From contig CAVSFO010000014.1 of the NCBI GenBank assembly GCA_963727245.1, positions 1-64,000 on the forward strand: DNA of 64,000 nucleotides, in the 5' to 3' direction. Origin of the DNA: JBKQVT01 sp963727245 (GTDB taxonomy: Bacteria > Planctomycetota > Planctomycetia > Pirellulales > Thermoguttaceae). Positions 42,279 to 52,251 of the stretch are shown one piece after another. A model generated the notes under the pieces. The model was not told the DNA's origin. It made no database searches and saw only the letters and a program-made list of their open reading frames with translations. The translations under genes were made by a program, and so were the position numbers. Position 1 is the first letter of the stretch. Each line of letters starts with the position of its first letter.

Positions 42279-42667
42279 ACGTGGCCGTCAACACGATCTA
42301 CGCCGAGTACCTGGATCACACCGGCGGCGATACCGCCGCCGCTGCATCCTTGACGCTGGCTGCGGTAATGCTACAAGGGTCGCCCGCGGCATCAGGCCCG
42401 CACAATCAACCGCTGACCGTACCGGAAGTCGCTAAGCTGCTGCGTGTCAGCCCGGACAAGGTACTCTCATGGATTCGTTCCGGCCGGCTGCGCGGCTACA
42501 ACATCGCCGAGCGGGAAAACGGGCGGCCAAAGTACCGGATCAACCGCGACGACTTGGACGCCTTTGCTAACCGTCGCTGTGTTGTTCGGCCAGCGTCAAC
42601 TGGCCGGCCGGTTGGCTCGCGTCGTGGGAGGTTTGCTGACCTGCCGGATGAGTTACCGGACATCTAA
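42275..42667 (+). CDS. Excisionase-like HTH protein
   Basis: 130 residues, overlapping the previous stop. QPLTVPEVAKLLRVSPDKVL-SWIRSGRLRGYNIAERENGR-PKYRINRDDLDAFANRR (about 48-105) is a MerR-like winged HTH of the excisionase family. It converges on the integrase gene and overlaps its 3' end by about 100 bases. It is the likely recombination directionality factor. Confidence 0.75.
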   Translation: MNVAVNTIYAEYLDHTGGDTAAAASLTLAAVMLQGSPAASGPHNQPLTVPEVAKLLRVSPDKVLSWIRSGRLRGYNIAERENGRPKYRINRDDLDAFANRRCVVRPASTGRPVGSRRGRFADLPDELPDI

Positions 42668-44015
42668 ACAGCCAGCCGTGGATGTAGCTGGAAACCGCTC
42701 GCAATCTTTCGTCGCTCACGTCGAGTCGATTGTAAACACTGAGCATGTCGGCCGCGATTCTTCGATGCCCCATGATGGTACGCAAAGCGTCATCGTCGCC
42801 GACTTGGATGCCGATACTGGCGCAGGTCCGTCGCAAATCATAAAAGTCTTGATGACTAACCTCAGCCTTCTCTAAGACTTTTCCAAGCTCGCGGGCGAGG
42901 TCCCGCGGGGAGTATGGCTCACCGAAGATTGTGACAAAAACGTGCGTACTAGCAACCTTTCGTAGCCGTAATGCCTCTCTCAATGCGTCGGTCGTTTCTA
43001 CCCAGAGCGGACATCGGCGCTTGATCCCAGTTTTCCTTCGCGGCAAGGTTGACCACCCACCTTCCAGGTCTATCTTATCCTCGGTGAGGCTTGCGCAGTC
43101 GGTGTTGCCAAACCCGCAATTGATGCCAAGCAAAATCATCGCTTTCATCTTAGGACCTGCCGCAACCAGAGCCTTTTGAAGCTGTCCGGCAGCAAAAACA
43201 TGACTAGGCTGCTGGCTTCGTTCGCGCTCTAAAGCCGCTCTGGATGGGCGTGCCATAGCATCGCCGTACCGAGGAACTCTGTTAATGTAGCCCTGCCTCT
43301 CGGCCCAGCTAAAATAGACCTTGATCTTCGGGATGTCTCCCTGAAGGGTGAATAGACTCTTATGGGTCTTTTGCAGGTCAGCACGTAGTCGTTGAAAGTC
43401 TCTGGGGCCAAGCCGCTCTACGGGGGTGTTGGCCCCAAACACCTTAATCATTCGCGTACCATAGGTCTTGTATTCGCACAAGGTTCGACGTGTCATGTCC
43501 CCACACTCGACACTAAGCTTCTTGGCCGCAAGGTACGCAGCGACCATCTTCCTTACGGTGAGGGAATCACCTGGCGTCACTGACGCCCGCACCTGACGCC
43601 CGGATTCGAGATCGTCTTTCTGAGCGAGATAACGAGTCAAGGCTTGATGGGCTTCGCGCCAGGGGCCGAAGAAATGAGTCTTGCCCCGAATCTTCTTCGC
43701 CCAGCGACCCGACTTGTGAGCATAGAGCGGGAACTCGGGGTACGGCTTGGCTGGGCAGGAAGCCGTCGTCGGCTCGTCGTCGGCGAGGGCGACAGCGGCG
43801 ATAGGCTCTTCCCGCCGGGGCTTCTGCCCGGCTTCCAGAGCGTCCTTTTGAGCCAGATAGCGGCATAGCGCGCCATCGGGATCACGCCAAGGCCCGAAGA
43901 AACGGGTCTTTCCGCATATCTTCTTTGCCCAGCGTCCCGACCTATGAGCATACAGCGGAAAGTCCGGGGTCGGCTTGGCGGGACGGCCATTTGTGGTAGA
44001 ATCTGTGGTGAACAT
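42567..44015 (-). CDS. int: Tyrosine integrase with duplicated N-terminal arm-binding domain
   Basis: 482 residues. Two near-identical N-terminal units, DFPLYAHRSGRWAKKICGKT-RFFGPW near 18-43 and EFPLYAHKSGRWAKKIRGKT-HFFGPW near 93-118, each end in a YLAQKD-LE-G helix. A core-binding domain follows, then the catalytic part: DLRRTCASIG near 395, IMGHRRIAADMLSVYNRL near 420 (GH and Tyr). The position of the first catalytic Arg reads GINCGFGNTDCASL, with no Arg. It lies beside tRNA-Ser and the excisionase-like gene, so it is the integrase of this element. Confidence 0.85.
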   Translation of the reverse strand: MFTTDSTTNGRPAKPTPDFPLYAHRSGRWAKKICGKTRFFGPWRDPDGALCRYLAQKDALEAGQKPRREEPIAAVALADDEPTTASCPAKPYPEFPLYAHKSGRWAKKIRGKTHFFGPWREAHQALTRYLAQKDDLESGRQVRASVTPGDSLTVRKMVAAYLAAKKLSVECGDMTRRTLCEYKTYGTRMIKVFGANTPVERLGPRDFQRLRADLQKTHKSLFTLQGDIPKIKVYFSWAERQGYINRVPRYGDAMARPSRAALERERSQQPSHVFAAGQLQKALVAAGPKMKAMILLGINCGFGNTDCASLTEDKIDLEGGWSTLPRRKTGIKRRCPLWVETTDALREALRLRKVASTHVFVTIFGEPYSPRDLARELGKVLEKAEVSHQDFYDLRRTCASIGIQVGDDDALRTIMGHRRIAADMLSVYNRLDVSDERLRAVSSYIHGWLFRCPVTHPAGQQTSHDASQPAGQLTLAEQHSDG

Positions 44016-44183
44016 CGTCGGTCGTCTCCCTAATGTAAAGGATAGTCTTGCGAATGGATCGGCGCGGGCGTCAGAAGCGGGCGTCAGGCGTCAAAACGGG
44101 CGTCAACGACTGACGCCCGCTACTTCTAGCCTAATCCGTATACGGCAGAAGTCAAGCAGGAGAAACGACTTGTGACGTTCGTT
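44016..44183. repeat. Cluster of GGGCGTCA repeats between int and tRNA-Ser
   Basis: (A/G)GGCGTCA occurs at 44066-44073, 44079-44086, 44086-44093 and 44098-44105, and its inverse TGACGCCC at 44111-44118. Further copies lie inside the integrase gene at about 43573-43601. The placement next to int suggests arm-type or core-type sites for the integrase, or an int operator. A CCGTATACGG palindrome near 44137 is also present. Confidence 0.55.
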
Positions 44184-44265
44184 GGAGGGTAAGCGAATGG
44201 CTAGCGGCCACACTGGAAATGTGGTGCCCCGCAAGGGGTTGCGGGTTCGATTCCCGTGCCCTCCG
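44184..44265 (+). tRNA. tRNA-Ser (GGA anticodon)
   Basis: A class II tRNA fold can be drawn: acceptor GGAGGGT with GCCCTCC, anticodon stem CCACA/TGTGG around loop CTGGAAA (anticodon GGA), a long variable arm with CCCCGCAAGGGG, and T-arm GCGGGTTCGATTCCCGT. The CCA end is not encoded. The gene is complete and followed by its own terminator, with the integrase on its 5' side, so it marks the right end of the element, though the exact crossover is not visible. Confidence 0.9.
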
Positions 44266-44286
44266 CTGTAGAAAGTGCTTACTCGG

Positions 44287-44332
44287 AAATGGGTTCCGTC
44301 GATTCGTCGGCGGGACCCGTTTCTGCTTTTTG
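44287..44332 (+). terminator. Terminator after tRNA-Ser
   Basis: AAATGGGTTCCGTCGA at 44287-44302 pairs (with G-U pairs) with TCGGCGGGACCCGTTT at 44307-44322 around a TTCG tetraloop, followed by CTGCTTTTT. Confidence 0.75.
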
Positions 44333-44447
44333 GGCCGATTTCGGGGGGAACCTCAAGCGTTACGTAAACTCGCGTGGACCTTCCAACGCTCGTCCGCTAC
44401 CCCGTCGGCATCCTGGTCAACATCGTACTTCATGGCGGCTGCGATCA

Positions 44448-46000
44448 TCAGAAGATGACCTGGAACCGCGTGTACAACGCATCCTCCTGGGTAAAGGCAT
44501 GCGCCACGTTGCCGATCTGCACGGGGCTGGCAAAGTTGGCATGTTCCCAGTTGAGTTGCACCCGCACCCACTTGTTCAAATACCAGTTGATGCCCAGGGT
44601 CGTCTCGATGGCATCGGTGCTCGATCGATTGGTCGTGCCCGTGTCGCTGGCGAGTCCCGCGTTGAATGCCGACTGGCCGACGTCCATCCTGTCGACTCGG
44701 AAGAGCACTTCCCAGGCCCCTGGCGAGACCGTCGGCGCGCAGGGGTTGAAGGGACAGATGGGATCGATCTGCTGGCTGTAGTCGGTCCGTTGTTCTCCCG
44801 TCAGGAGATAACTTATTAAGACGTAGTAACCCGTGAAGGGCACGTTGACCAGGGGGGAATTCTTAACCGTGGATTGAAACACCTGGTTCTCTTGATAGTA
44901 CTGGGCAGCGAAGCCGAGCGAGTGGTAGAAGTAGGTCAACTCCGGGCTGATGCGATCGCGCTCTCCGTTGGCCAGCACGCCGGTGTTGTTGATATTATTG
45001 AAAGCGAACCAAGTCACGGTAGCCGGCGTGGTGATGATGGGAGGGGTCGACGACGCGGTGCTGAGGAGCTCGTTCTCGACGCCCACGCCGCCGGATAGCC
45101 CAAACGACAAGCCGCGGGCAAATTCCCAGGCGTTGGGATCATTGAACGGGCGGAAGACGACGCGACCGTTGAAGTCCTTGTGTTGATTATTGTCGATGGT
45201 GCTGTCGTTGGGGTCGCCATTGGACACGGCAGCCGCAATATCGAAGCGGTTGCCGAACAGCTTATGGCAGTGGATCATGACCCCTTCGTCCCGTTGCGGC
45301 ACCAGTTGATCCATCATCGAGCGTTCCATGACCGGCACGTAACGGTCCTGGATCAGTTGTTCGTAGCTGAACGGCTGCTTGAACTTGCCCGCCTCGAATT
45401 GCAATTCATCCCAATAATGGACATTCATGTACGCGTCGGTGATCGATTTGGATACCGAACTCCCGGCGAAATCCGGCAACAATCGAAACTCATAGTATTT
45501 CGCCATCGTGGCCTCGATACCTAGCCTCTGCGCCGGATGAGGAACGTATCCGGGCTGCCCGTGACCGGGGTGCCCGCCACCAACTTGTTGGCGGTTGTGG
45601 ACGTATCGACGGGAGTCAGGAATCCCCGGAAATCCGACTGGATTTGGCCCGTGATGCGCAACTGGCACGTCTGATCGGGGGACTGCAGGAAGAAGCCGTT
45701 GTTCCAGCCGAGGAAATTTTCAGCCGCCGGGCTTGCCGCGCTGCGGGCCGGCGCATCGAAAACGGCCGGATCGCCGTACGGCACTGCGACCGGCGCGGTC
45801 ATGGCCGGATTCGGAGCGCGGTTTTCTCGCAATTGCTGGACGACTGCCTCCAAGTCTTGAAGGCGTTGTTGGAGTTCCGCCATCGTCGGAGGCGCGCCGG
45901 CATCCTGGGCGCAGGCCGAGGGCGTGCGACAGACGGATATTCCGATGAACAGTCCGACCCCAATAAGCCAATACGCGCGACTGGAAGAAATACGAAGCAT
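44448..46000 (-). pseudogene. OprO/OprP-type outer-membrane porin, broken by one frameshift
   Basis: The 5' part (ATG 46000, MLRISSSRAYWLIGVG) has a signal peptide, a coiled-coil segment (MAELQQRLQDLEAVVQQLRE) and the start of the barrel up to GSPDTFLIRRR. Near 45528 the frame changes. The rest continues as LGIEATMAKYYEFRLLPDFA to the C-terminal aromatic TRFQVIF. This is the phosphate-selective porin O/P layout common in Planctomycetota. One missing base explains the break, so it may be an assembly error in a working gene. It is the first host gene to the right of the element. Confidence 0.8.
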
Positions 46001-46540
46001 GGTTCCCCTCGTTGGAAAAGACTGCGCAATTCCGACCTTCGTCGGCCTGGCCAACCCGTCACATGCACAGCCGGCAGAAACGGTATTTTCGCTGGATTGC
46101 GGCGATCTAGATAGCTTGATCGAATCGGCATCCGCGCAAATTTACGTCTTCTGCGAGCAAAAGGCATATCCCGCAGATCTCGCGCTGGCACGTTCGTTAG
46201 ATACGGAACCACCGAACCTCCTGCCCGCGACCAGCGAGCACGCCAGCCTGCCTTGATCGGCAATCCAGGCACAAGCGTTACCGTCGGCCAACTCGACTTC
46301 GGTGAGCGTCAGGCGACGAGATGGCCGCCAACGCTCGACGCTGCCCTGGGAAGCTGTCTTTAGGGAAAGTCTCCTGCTGGGTCACTTGCGCTCAAGATCG
46401 CGCCTGTTGCAGCCGATATATTAGGCACATCTTGCCCAGTTTATCAGGGTCCGGGAGTGGAGATTCCCTATTCATCGTGTCTCCCCGGGGTGGACCAAGC
46501 GGTCGGGTGTTGCCGAGGGTCGAGCCGAGGGTCGCATTCC
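46001..46540. other. 540-base intergenic region with a repeated segment
   Basis: No convincing gene. Promoters for the porin (minus) and the synthase-like gene (plus) must lie here. Bases 46251-46294 repeat, with two mismatches, at 49998-50041 ahead of the second porin gene. Similarity resumes for about 20 bases around 46335. Confidence 0.5.
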
Positions 46541-49500
46541 ATGATGAACAGACGTTTCGCTTTGGTTGGGCTGCTACTGATGGGTTCGGGCGGCTGTGCC
46601 CTCATTTACCAGGTGACATGGCTGCGTGAATTGAGGCTCGTCTTCGGCAGCACGACGGCGGCGTCGGCGGCGGTGTTGGCGATTTTCATGGGCGGCCTGG
46701 GAATGGGGAATTCCCTGCTGGGCCGCAGGGCCGATACGCAAGCGAACCCGCTCGGCTTCTATGCCTTGCTGGAAGGATTGATTGCCATCACCGTGGGCCT
46801 GAGCCCGTGGCTGATTGACGCCTCTCGTGCAGTTTACATCGATTGCGGCGGGCGGATGGCCCTTGGTGCGTTTGGCGCCACTACCGTTCGATTGGTGCTT
46901 TCGGCCTTTATTCTTCTGGCGCCGACTTTGCTCATGGGCGGAACGCTGCCGGCAGCGGTTGCCGCCGTAACCACAGCCGAAGACAAGAACCGGCGTGCGG
47001 TGGCGATCCTGTATGGCGTGAATACGCTAGGGGCGGTAGGCGGAGCGATGGCCAGCACGTTTCTCCTGCTGCCGATGCTCGGCACGCGGTGTACGCTCTG
47101 GTCCGCCTGCATGGTGAACGTCGCTGTAGCCACCTTTGCCTGGTCCTTGTCGCGGCATCGATTGGCGCCGCGCCGGCAGCGGCGCCGCCGGTGAAACCAT
47201 CGACAAAAAAGAAGCCCGCGAAACCGCGGAAGCAGCCGGTCGCTGCTGGCGAGGGTCTTCCCCATCCGATCCACGTGTACTTGGCCGCCGGGGTGGTGGG
47301 GTTTGCGTTCATGTTGATGGAATTGGTGTGGTATCGCATGTTGGCGCCCATTCTCGGCGGCACAACCTACACGTTCGGGCTGATTCTATCGGTGGCGTTG
47401 CTTGGGATCGGGCTGGGCGGGGCATTGTATCCGCTGTGTTTTCGCGGCCGACAGCCGAACTTGCAGAGTCTCTCCCTGACGTGCGGTCTGGAGGCAATGT
47501 TCTTGGCCATCCCCTTTGCCCTGGGAGATCGATTGGCGATTGCCGCGGCCATGCTCCACGAGTCGAACCGGCTGGGTTTTCCGGGCGAGGTGTTGGGCTG
47601 GTCGGCGATCGCAATTATTGTCGTTCTGCCCGCCGCGATCCTGAGCGGAGTGCAGTTCCCCGTGTTGATCGCGCTGCTGGGCCGCGGGCAGACGGACGTG
47701 GGGCGGCAGGTGGGCTCGACCTACGCCTTCAATACGCTGGGCGGCATTCTCGGATCGCTGGCCGGCGGATTCGGGTTGATACCGCTGCTGTCGGCGGTGG
47801 GGGCATGGCGAGCGGTGGGGATCACGCTGGCGGGCCTGTGTGCGTATCTTGCCGCGATTGCCGCGCGAACTCAACGGCAGAGCCGCGCTCGTCTGGCCCC
47901 GGTGGGCATCGGCATCGTTGCCGTGTTGCTGCTCGGGTTCATCGGTCCCACCGCCGTGTGGCGCCATGGCGACATCGGCTCGGGCCGCGCCCGGCTTCCC
48001 GATCCATGGACGGAAAACGCCCGGATCATGTGGGAACACTCGCAGCGACATGGAATCGTCTGGGAGGCGGACGGCGTCGAGGCAGGCGTGGCCATTACGG
48101 TGGACAGCGGCCTTTCTTTCATGGTGAACGGCAAGTGCGATGGGAACGCCCTGGGTGATGCCGCCACGCAGATCTGCTTGGGGATATTGCCGGCTGCCCT
48201 GCATCCGAATCCGAAGACCTGTTTCGTCGTCGGGCTGGGAACGGGGGAGACGGCAGGTTGGTTGGGGAAGATTCCCTCGGTCCAGCGCGTGGACGCCGCC
48301 GAGATCGAGCCGGCGCTGGACGAAATGGTCCGTCGCTGCGCCTCGGTCAACGGAGACGTGTTCCATAACCCGAAGATTCACGTCATTTACAATGACGCAC
48401 GGGAAGTGCTGCTCAGCAACCGGCAAACGTACGACATCATCGCCTCCGAGCCGTCGAATCCGTATCGGGCCGGAATTGCCAATCTCTTCACGCGGGAGTT
48501 CTACGAAGCGGCCGGCGGGCGTCTCAACGAGGGTGGTTTGTTCATTCAGTGGTTGCAGGCCTACGAGACCGACGAGACGACCGTCTGCACGGTCTTTGCC
48601 ACGCTGAAGTCGGTGTTCAAGCACGTGGAGATTTGGCAGTCCAAACACGACGACATGCTCTTGCTCTGCTCCAACCAGCCGTTTTCCTATACGGCGCAAG
48701 GACTTCGCCGACGGATTGCCGAGGAACCCTATCGGACCGCCCTGGCGGTGGCCTGGCGAGCTACGCAGATGGAAGGCTTCCTGGCGCGCTACGTGGCGGG
48801 CGAGCGATTGGTCGAGGAGGCGAGTCGGAACTATGCGGGTTGCCTGAACACCGACGATCACAATCGCATCGAGTACGGATTCGCCCGCACGCTGGGGCGG
48901 CCCAGCGGCTTCTCCTTGGCCCAGCTTCACGGGCGGGCCGTCGCACTGCGGTCGGATCGGCCGGCGTGCCAGTTCGAGGGCGTGGATTGGGAAGGCGTCG
49001 AAGACGAGCGGACGGCGATGTTGGTGCTCGCGCAACTGGTTCCCGACGCTCAAGATGCGAGCGCGGACCAGGCTGCACGCATCAGGGCATGGACGCGATA
49101 CTTGGCGGGCGACTATGCGGGCATGATCCGGCAGTGGGAATCGCAACCCCGCCAGGCCCGCTACCCCACGGAGACTGCCCTTCTGGCGCTGGCCTATGCC
49201 ATGAGGGGAAACCAGGAGGCCATCTCGCTGGGGGAGCAGTTGCGGGCCTTCAATCCACGAGAGTCGCAGATGATCCAGGGCATCTTCCTGCTCGCCCGGC
49301 GACACAAGCGAGAAGCTTCCTGGACGCTGGCCAAGGCGTTTGTCGGTCTCAGGCAAGATCCGTGGGCGGTGTTCGACGTGACGCACAAGGCGATGGAGGT
49401 GGCGGCAGGCGTGGCGTTGAGCGATCCCACCTGTGCAGGGGAATTGCTGCAAGCGTTGCAAGAGCCGTTTGCTGCTTTGTATGCCGACGAGCAACGAAGG

Positions 49501-49701
49501 GAGGCCGCATACCTGGTTGCTTCCCGAGTCGCCCCGCAGGAGAGAGTTCCCTTGGTGGAGAGTTACGAACCGGACGTGCCTTGGGACCTCACGTTCCTCA
49601 AACTGCGAGCGGACGCGTACGGCAAGACGGGCCACCGACTGGCCGGAAAAGCCCAATCCGACCTTGCCCTCTACCTGCGAAACGAGGCCGTGCAAAGATA
49701 G
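46541..49701 (+). pseudogene. Spermidine-synthase-like multi-pass membrane protein with helical-repeat tail, one frameshift
   Basis: The first frame (ATG 46541) encodes about six membrane helices in the pattern of spermidine-synthase-fused transporters (ALIYQVTWLRELRLVFGSTT, LLMGGTLPAAVAA). Near 47175 the frame shifts. The second frame adds more helices (HVYLAAGVVGFAFMLMELVW, STYAFNTLGGILGSLAGGFG), then a SpeE-like Rossmann domain with VVGLGTGETAGWLGKIP and YDIIASEPSNPYRAGIANLF near 48400-48490, and a C-terminal helical-repeat region. This is a known planctomycete fusion type. One base in a GC-rich run breaks it, perhaps an assembly indel. Confidence 0.75.
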
Positions 49702-49779
49702 CCGGCGGCGCCCGTCGGGTCGTGCCGGAAGCGATTTTGCCTTGCTGCCCTCACTCGTGCTTCACGTGCCGGACCCTCA

Positions 49780-49865
49780 GAACACTAGCCCGAAGCGCGA
49801 GCGAGGGTGCAGTATGCCACGGTCTGCCGGCGCTCCTCCCTCGCTTGCGCTTCGGGCTAGTGTTC
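49780..49865. repeat. Long inverted repeat (dispersed-type stem-loop)
   Basis: GAACACTAGCCCGAAGCGCG... (49780-49807) is inverse to 49838-49865 with one mismatch and a 30-base loop. The CTCGCTTGCGCTTCGGGCTA core resembles dispersed intergenic repeats of planctomycete genomes. It follows the synthase-like gene and may act as a terminator. Confidence 0.7.
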
Positions 49866-49997
49866 CTGCTGTGAACGGTTAGCCGGACCCAAGACTTACT
49901 GCAACCGGACCGCAACGCCGTCGCCTGGGTCTCGTCCCCCCGCCTCAGACGCCGCCAGCACGCCGCGGCGCATCTCCTTGAGCCGGGACTCAGCCCG

Positions 49998-50041
49998 CCT
50001 TGATCGGCAATCCAGGCACAACCGTTACCATCGGCCAACTC
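49998..50041 (+). repeat. 44-base intergenic repeat, copy 2
   Basis: Starts CCTTGATCGGCAATCCAGGC and matches 46251-46294 at 42 of 44 positions. One frame of both copies encodes LIGNPGT-x-VT-x-GQL, so it could be a coding remnant or a shared control region near the two porin genes. Confidence 0.5.
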
Positions 50042-50392
50042 CGCTGCGGCCGATGCTCGACGTTGCCTGGGGAACGGCGAGAGACGCATTTGCCGGAATT
50101 GACAGTTGTGACGGCGCTGCGGCGCAAGTACAGGCGAGCCGCTGGGGGAAACTTTGGCGGTGGAACCGTTGACGCCGGTCACGGTGGCGACTTCTTGAGC
50201 GATTGTGAGGAAATCACCGCCGGCTAATAAAATACCGCCTTTGCGGTTCCCGATAGAGATTCCGATGGCACGCAGGGAAGTGCTTTCGCTGGACGCATCG
50301 GTTGTGTCTGATGAGCGGGAAAACACGGAGGTTTTTCCGTCACTTTCCGGGCATACGGAACCAGCAAACCCTCAATTCAAGGAGATCAAGCA

Positions 50393-52207
50393 GTGGTATC
50401 GGCCAGCAATCGAAACCGTGCACCGCGCAAGCGGATGCTGTGGGCGGCAGGCGCAGTCATCGTGGTCGCCTCTGTCTGTCAAGGGGTGGCAATGGCCCAG
50501 GGCGTTGCGCCTGGTTTTGCCGCTCCCAGTAATACTCAGTATGCCGCCACGGGCGACCCCACCGTCGGAGGCACCCCGGTGCTTGCCCCCGCTCCGGCTC
50601 CGGTCGCCGGCCCCGCGGCCGCCGCCGGCTTTCAGGGGATCAACCAGGACGCCATCAACGCCATGGTGGACCAGCGTCTGAGAGAGATCGAGGCCATGAA
50701 GGTGCAACAGGTGCAACAGCAGAAGGCGTGCGCGGACCAACAGGGCTACGTGGTCGGCAGCAACCTGGCGGTCACGGCCAACTTCCGAGACGGCCTGTTC
50801 TTATGGCTCACCACGCCCAACAACGACTTTACCATGCACATCGGGGCCTGGATGCAGATGGACAACGTCTGGTGGGACCAATCCCCCGCCCTGAAGAACA
50901 ACCTCCAGGGTTCCGCCGCCAACCATACCAACAACGGCGTTGCCTCCGGCGCCAACGTGGGCGGCCTCGACAATATGCAGGACGGCGTCTACTTCCGCCG
51001 CATCCGCCCCTTTGTTGAGGGCACCTTCTGGGAAACCGGCGAGTACCGGCTCATTGTCGCCTTGGAAAACGATCAGAACGACACGGCCGGGCTGGACGAA
51101 TTCTGGGTCGGCGAAACGAAGATCCCCGTGATCGGCACCCTCCGCGCCGGACACGTCAAGGACCCGGTCGGCCTGGAAGGCGATATGACGGCCTCCAGCC
51201 GTTGCATGACCTTCATGGAAAGGTCCTCTTACTCGCAAGCCATCGAACTCGACCAGAACTTCGTCACCGGCCTCTGGCTGAGCAACAATTACTTTGACGA
51301 GCGTGCGACGTGGAGCTTCTCGATTTTCCGTCCCGACGTGGCGGCTGCCGAAGGCTATGCGTTCGGCGACGACCAGTGGGGCTGGCAAGGCCGCCTCACC
51401 GCGCTGCCCATCTACGAAAACGAGGGGCGCTGCTTATGGCACGTGGGCCTCTCCGGCGGCTGGCGCAGCGGCACCTGCGTCACCAGCACTGGGTCCAGCG
51501 AGTTCGCCGAGAATAACACGGTTACGTTGGCATGCCGGCCCGAAATGCGCGACGACGATCCCGCCAAACAGGCCACCAACGGCGACAGCAGCAACATGCT
51601 GAGCACCGGCGCCATCGCCTGCAACAACGAATACCTCTTGGGCCTGGAAACCTTGTATATCCACGGGCCCTTCTCGGTCCAGGCCGAGTATGGCTGGAAC
51701 TTCCTCGACGGCGCCGTGGGCGTCGGTGCGACGGTCTCCCCGAAGTTTGCAACGCCGCAGGATTACACGTTCAACGGCGGGTACATCCAAGTGGCGTACA
51801 CACTCACCGGCGAGAACCGCGCCTACGACAAGCGCGGCGGTACTCTGGCCAGGGAGTATTTCGGCCATACTGGTCCGATCAGCAAGTTCTTCCTCGTCCG
51901 GGATGCGGACGGCAACGTCATGTCGAGCTGGGGCGCCTGGGAAGTTGCCGTGCGCTTCTCCTACGTCGACCTCAACGACGGCACCAACGAGGGCGGCAAC
52001 TTTTACCGCATCCAGGGCGGCGAGATGGACGGCGTCAGCCTGGCCCTGAACTGGTATCTGAACAATAATCTGAACCTCATGATCGACTATGCCTACGACA
52101 ATCGTTACGACATGCCCGTCGTAGTCGCCGGCGCAGCCCCCGGCTCCGTTCCGAGTTACCCGGGCCACACCAACGGCGTCGGCTGCAGGCTGCAATTCCA
52201 ATTCTAG
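50393..52207 (+). CDS. OprO/OprP-type outer-membrane porin
   Basis: 604 residues from a GTG at 50393 with AAGGAG upstream. Signal peptide RMLWAAGAVIVVASVCQGVA near residues 14-36. A Pro/Ala-rich stretch and a short coiled coil (MVDQRLREIEAMKVQQVQQQ) precede the barrel. The barrel has the family landmarks VYFRRIRPFVEGTFWETGEY near 200 and a C-terminal VGCRLQFQF ending in Phe. It should form a trimeric channel for phosphate or other anions. It is intact, unlike the related gene at 44448. Confidence 0.85.
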   Translation: MVSASNRNRAPRKRMLWAAGAVIVVASVCQGVAMAQGVAPGFAAPSNTQYAATGDPTVGGTPVLAPAPAPVAGPAAAAGFQGINQDAINAMVDQRLREIEAMKVQQVQQQKACADQQGYVVGSNLAVTANFRDGLFLWLTTPNNDFTMHIGAWMQMDNVWWDQSPALKNNLQGSAANHTNNGVASGANVGGLDNMQDGVYFRRIRPFVEGTFWETGEYRLIVALENDQNDTAGLDEFWVGETKIPVIGTLRAGHVKDPVGLEGDMTASSRCMTFMERSSYSQAIELDQNFVTGLWLSNNYFDERATWSFSIFRPDVAAAEGYAFGDDQWGWQGRLTALPIYENEGRCLWHVGLSGGWRSGTCVTSTGSSEFAENNTVTLACRPEMRDDDPAKQATNGDSSNMLSTGAIACNNEYLLGLETLYIHGPFSVQAEYGWNFLDGAVGVGATVSPKFATPQDYTFNGGYIQVAYTLTGENRAYDKRGGTLAREYFGHTGPISKFFLVRDADGNVMSSWGAWEVAVRFSYVDLNDGTNEGGNFYRIQGGEMDGVSLALNWYLNNNLNLMIDYAYDNRYDMPVVVAGAAPGSVPSYPGHTNGVGCRLQFQF

Positions 52208-52251
52208 CCATCGGGCATAAAAGCCTGAAATTCCTACAGGAGACCATAGCA

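Larger units (their letters stand above)
49702..50392. other. 690-base intergenic region with stem-loop repeat and porin leader
   Basis: It contains a 28-bp inverted repeat (49780-49807 and 49838-49865) and a 44-base repeat (49998-50041) shared with 46251-46294. The region upstream of the porin ends in CAAGGAGATCAAGCA before its GTG. No gene is supported. Confidence 0.5.
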
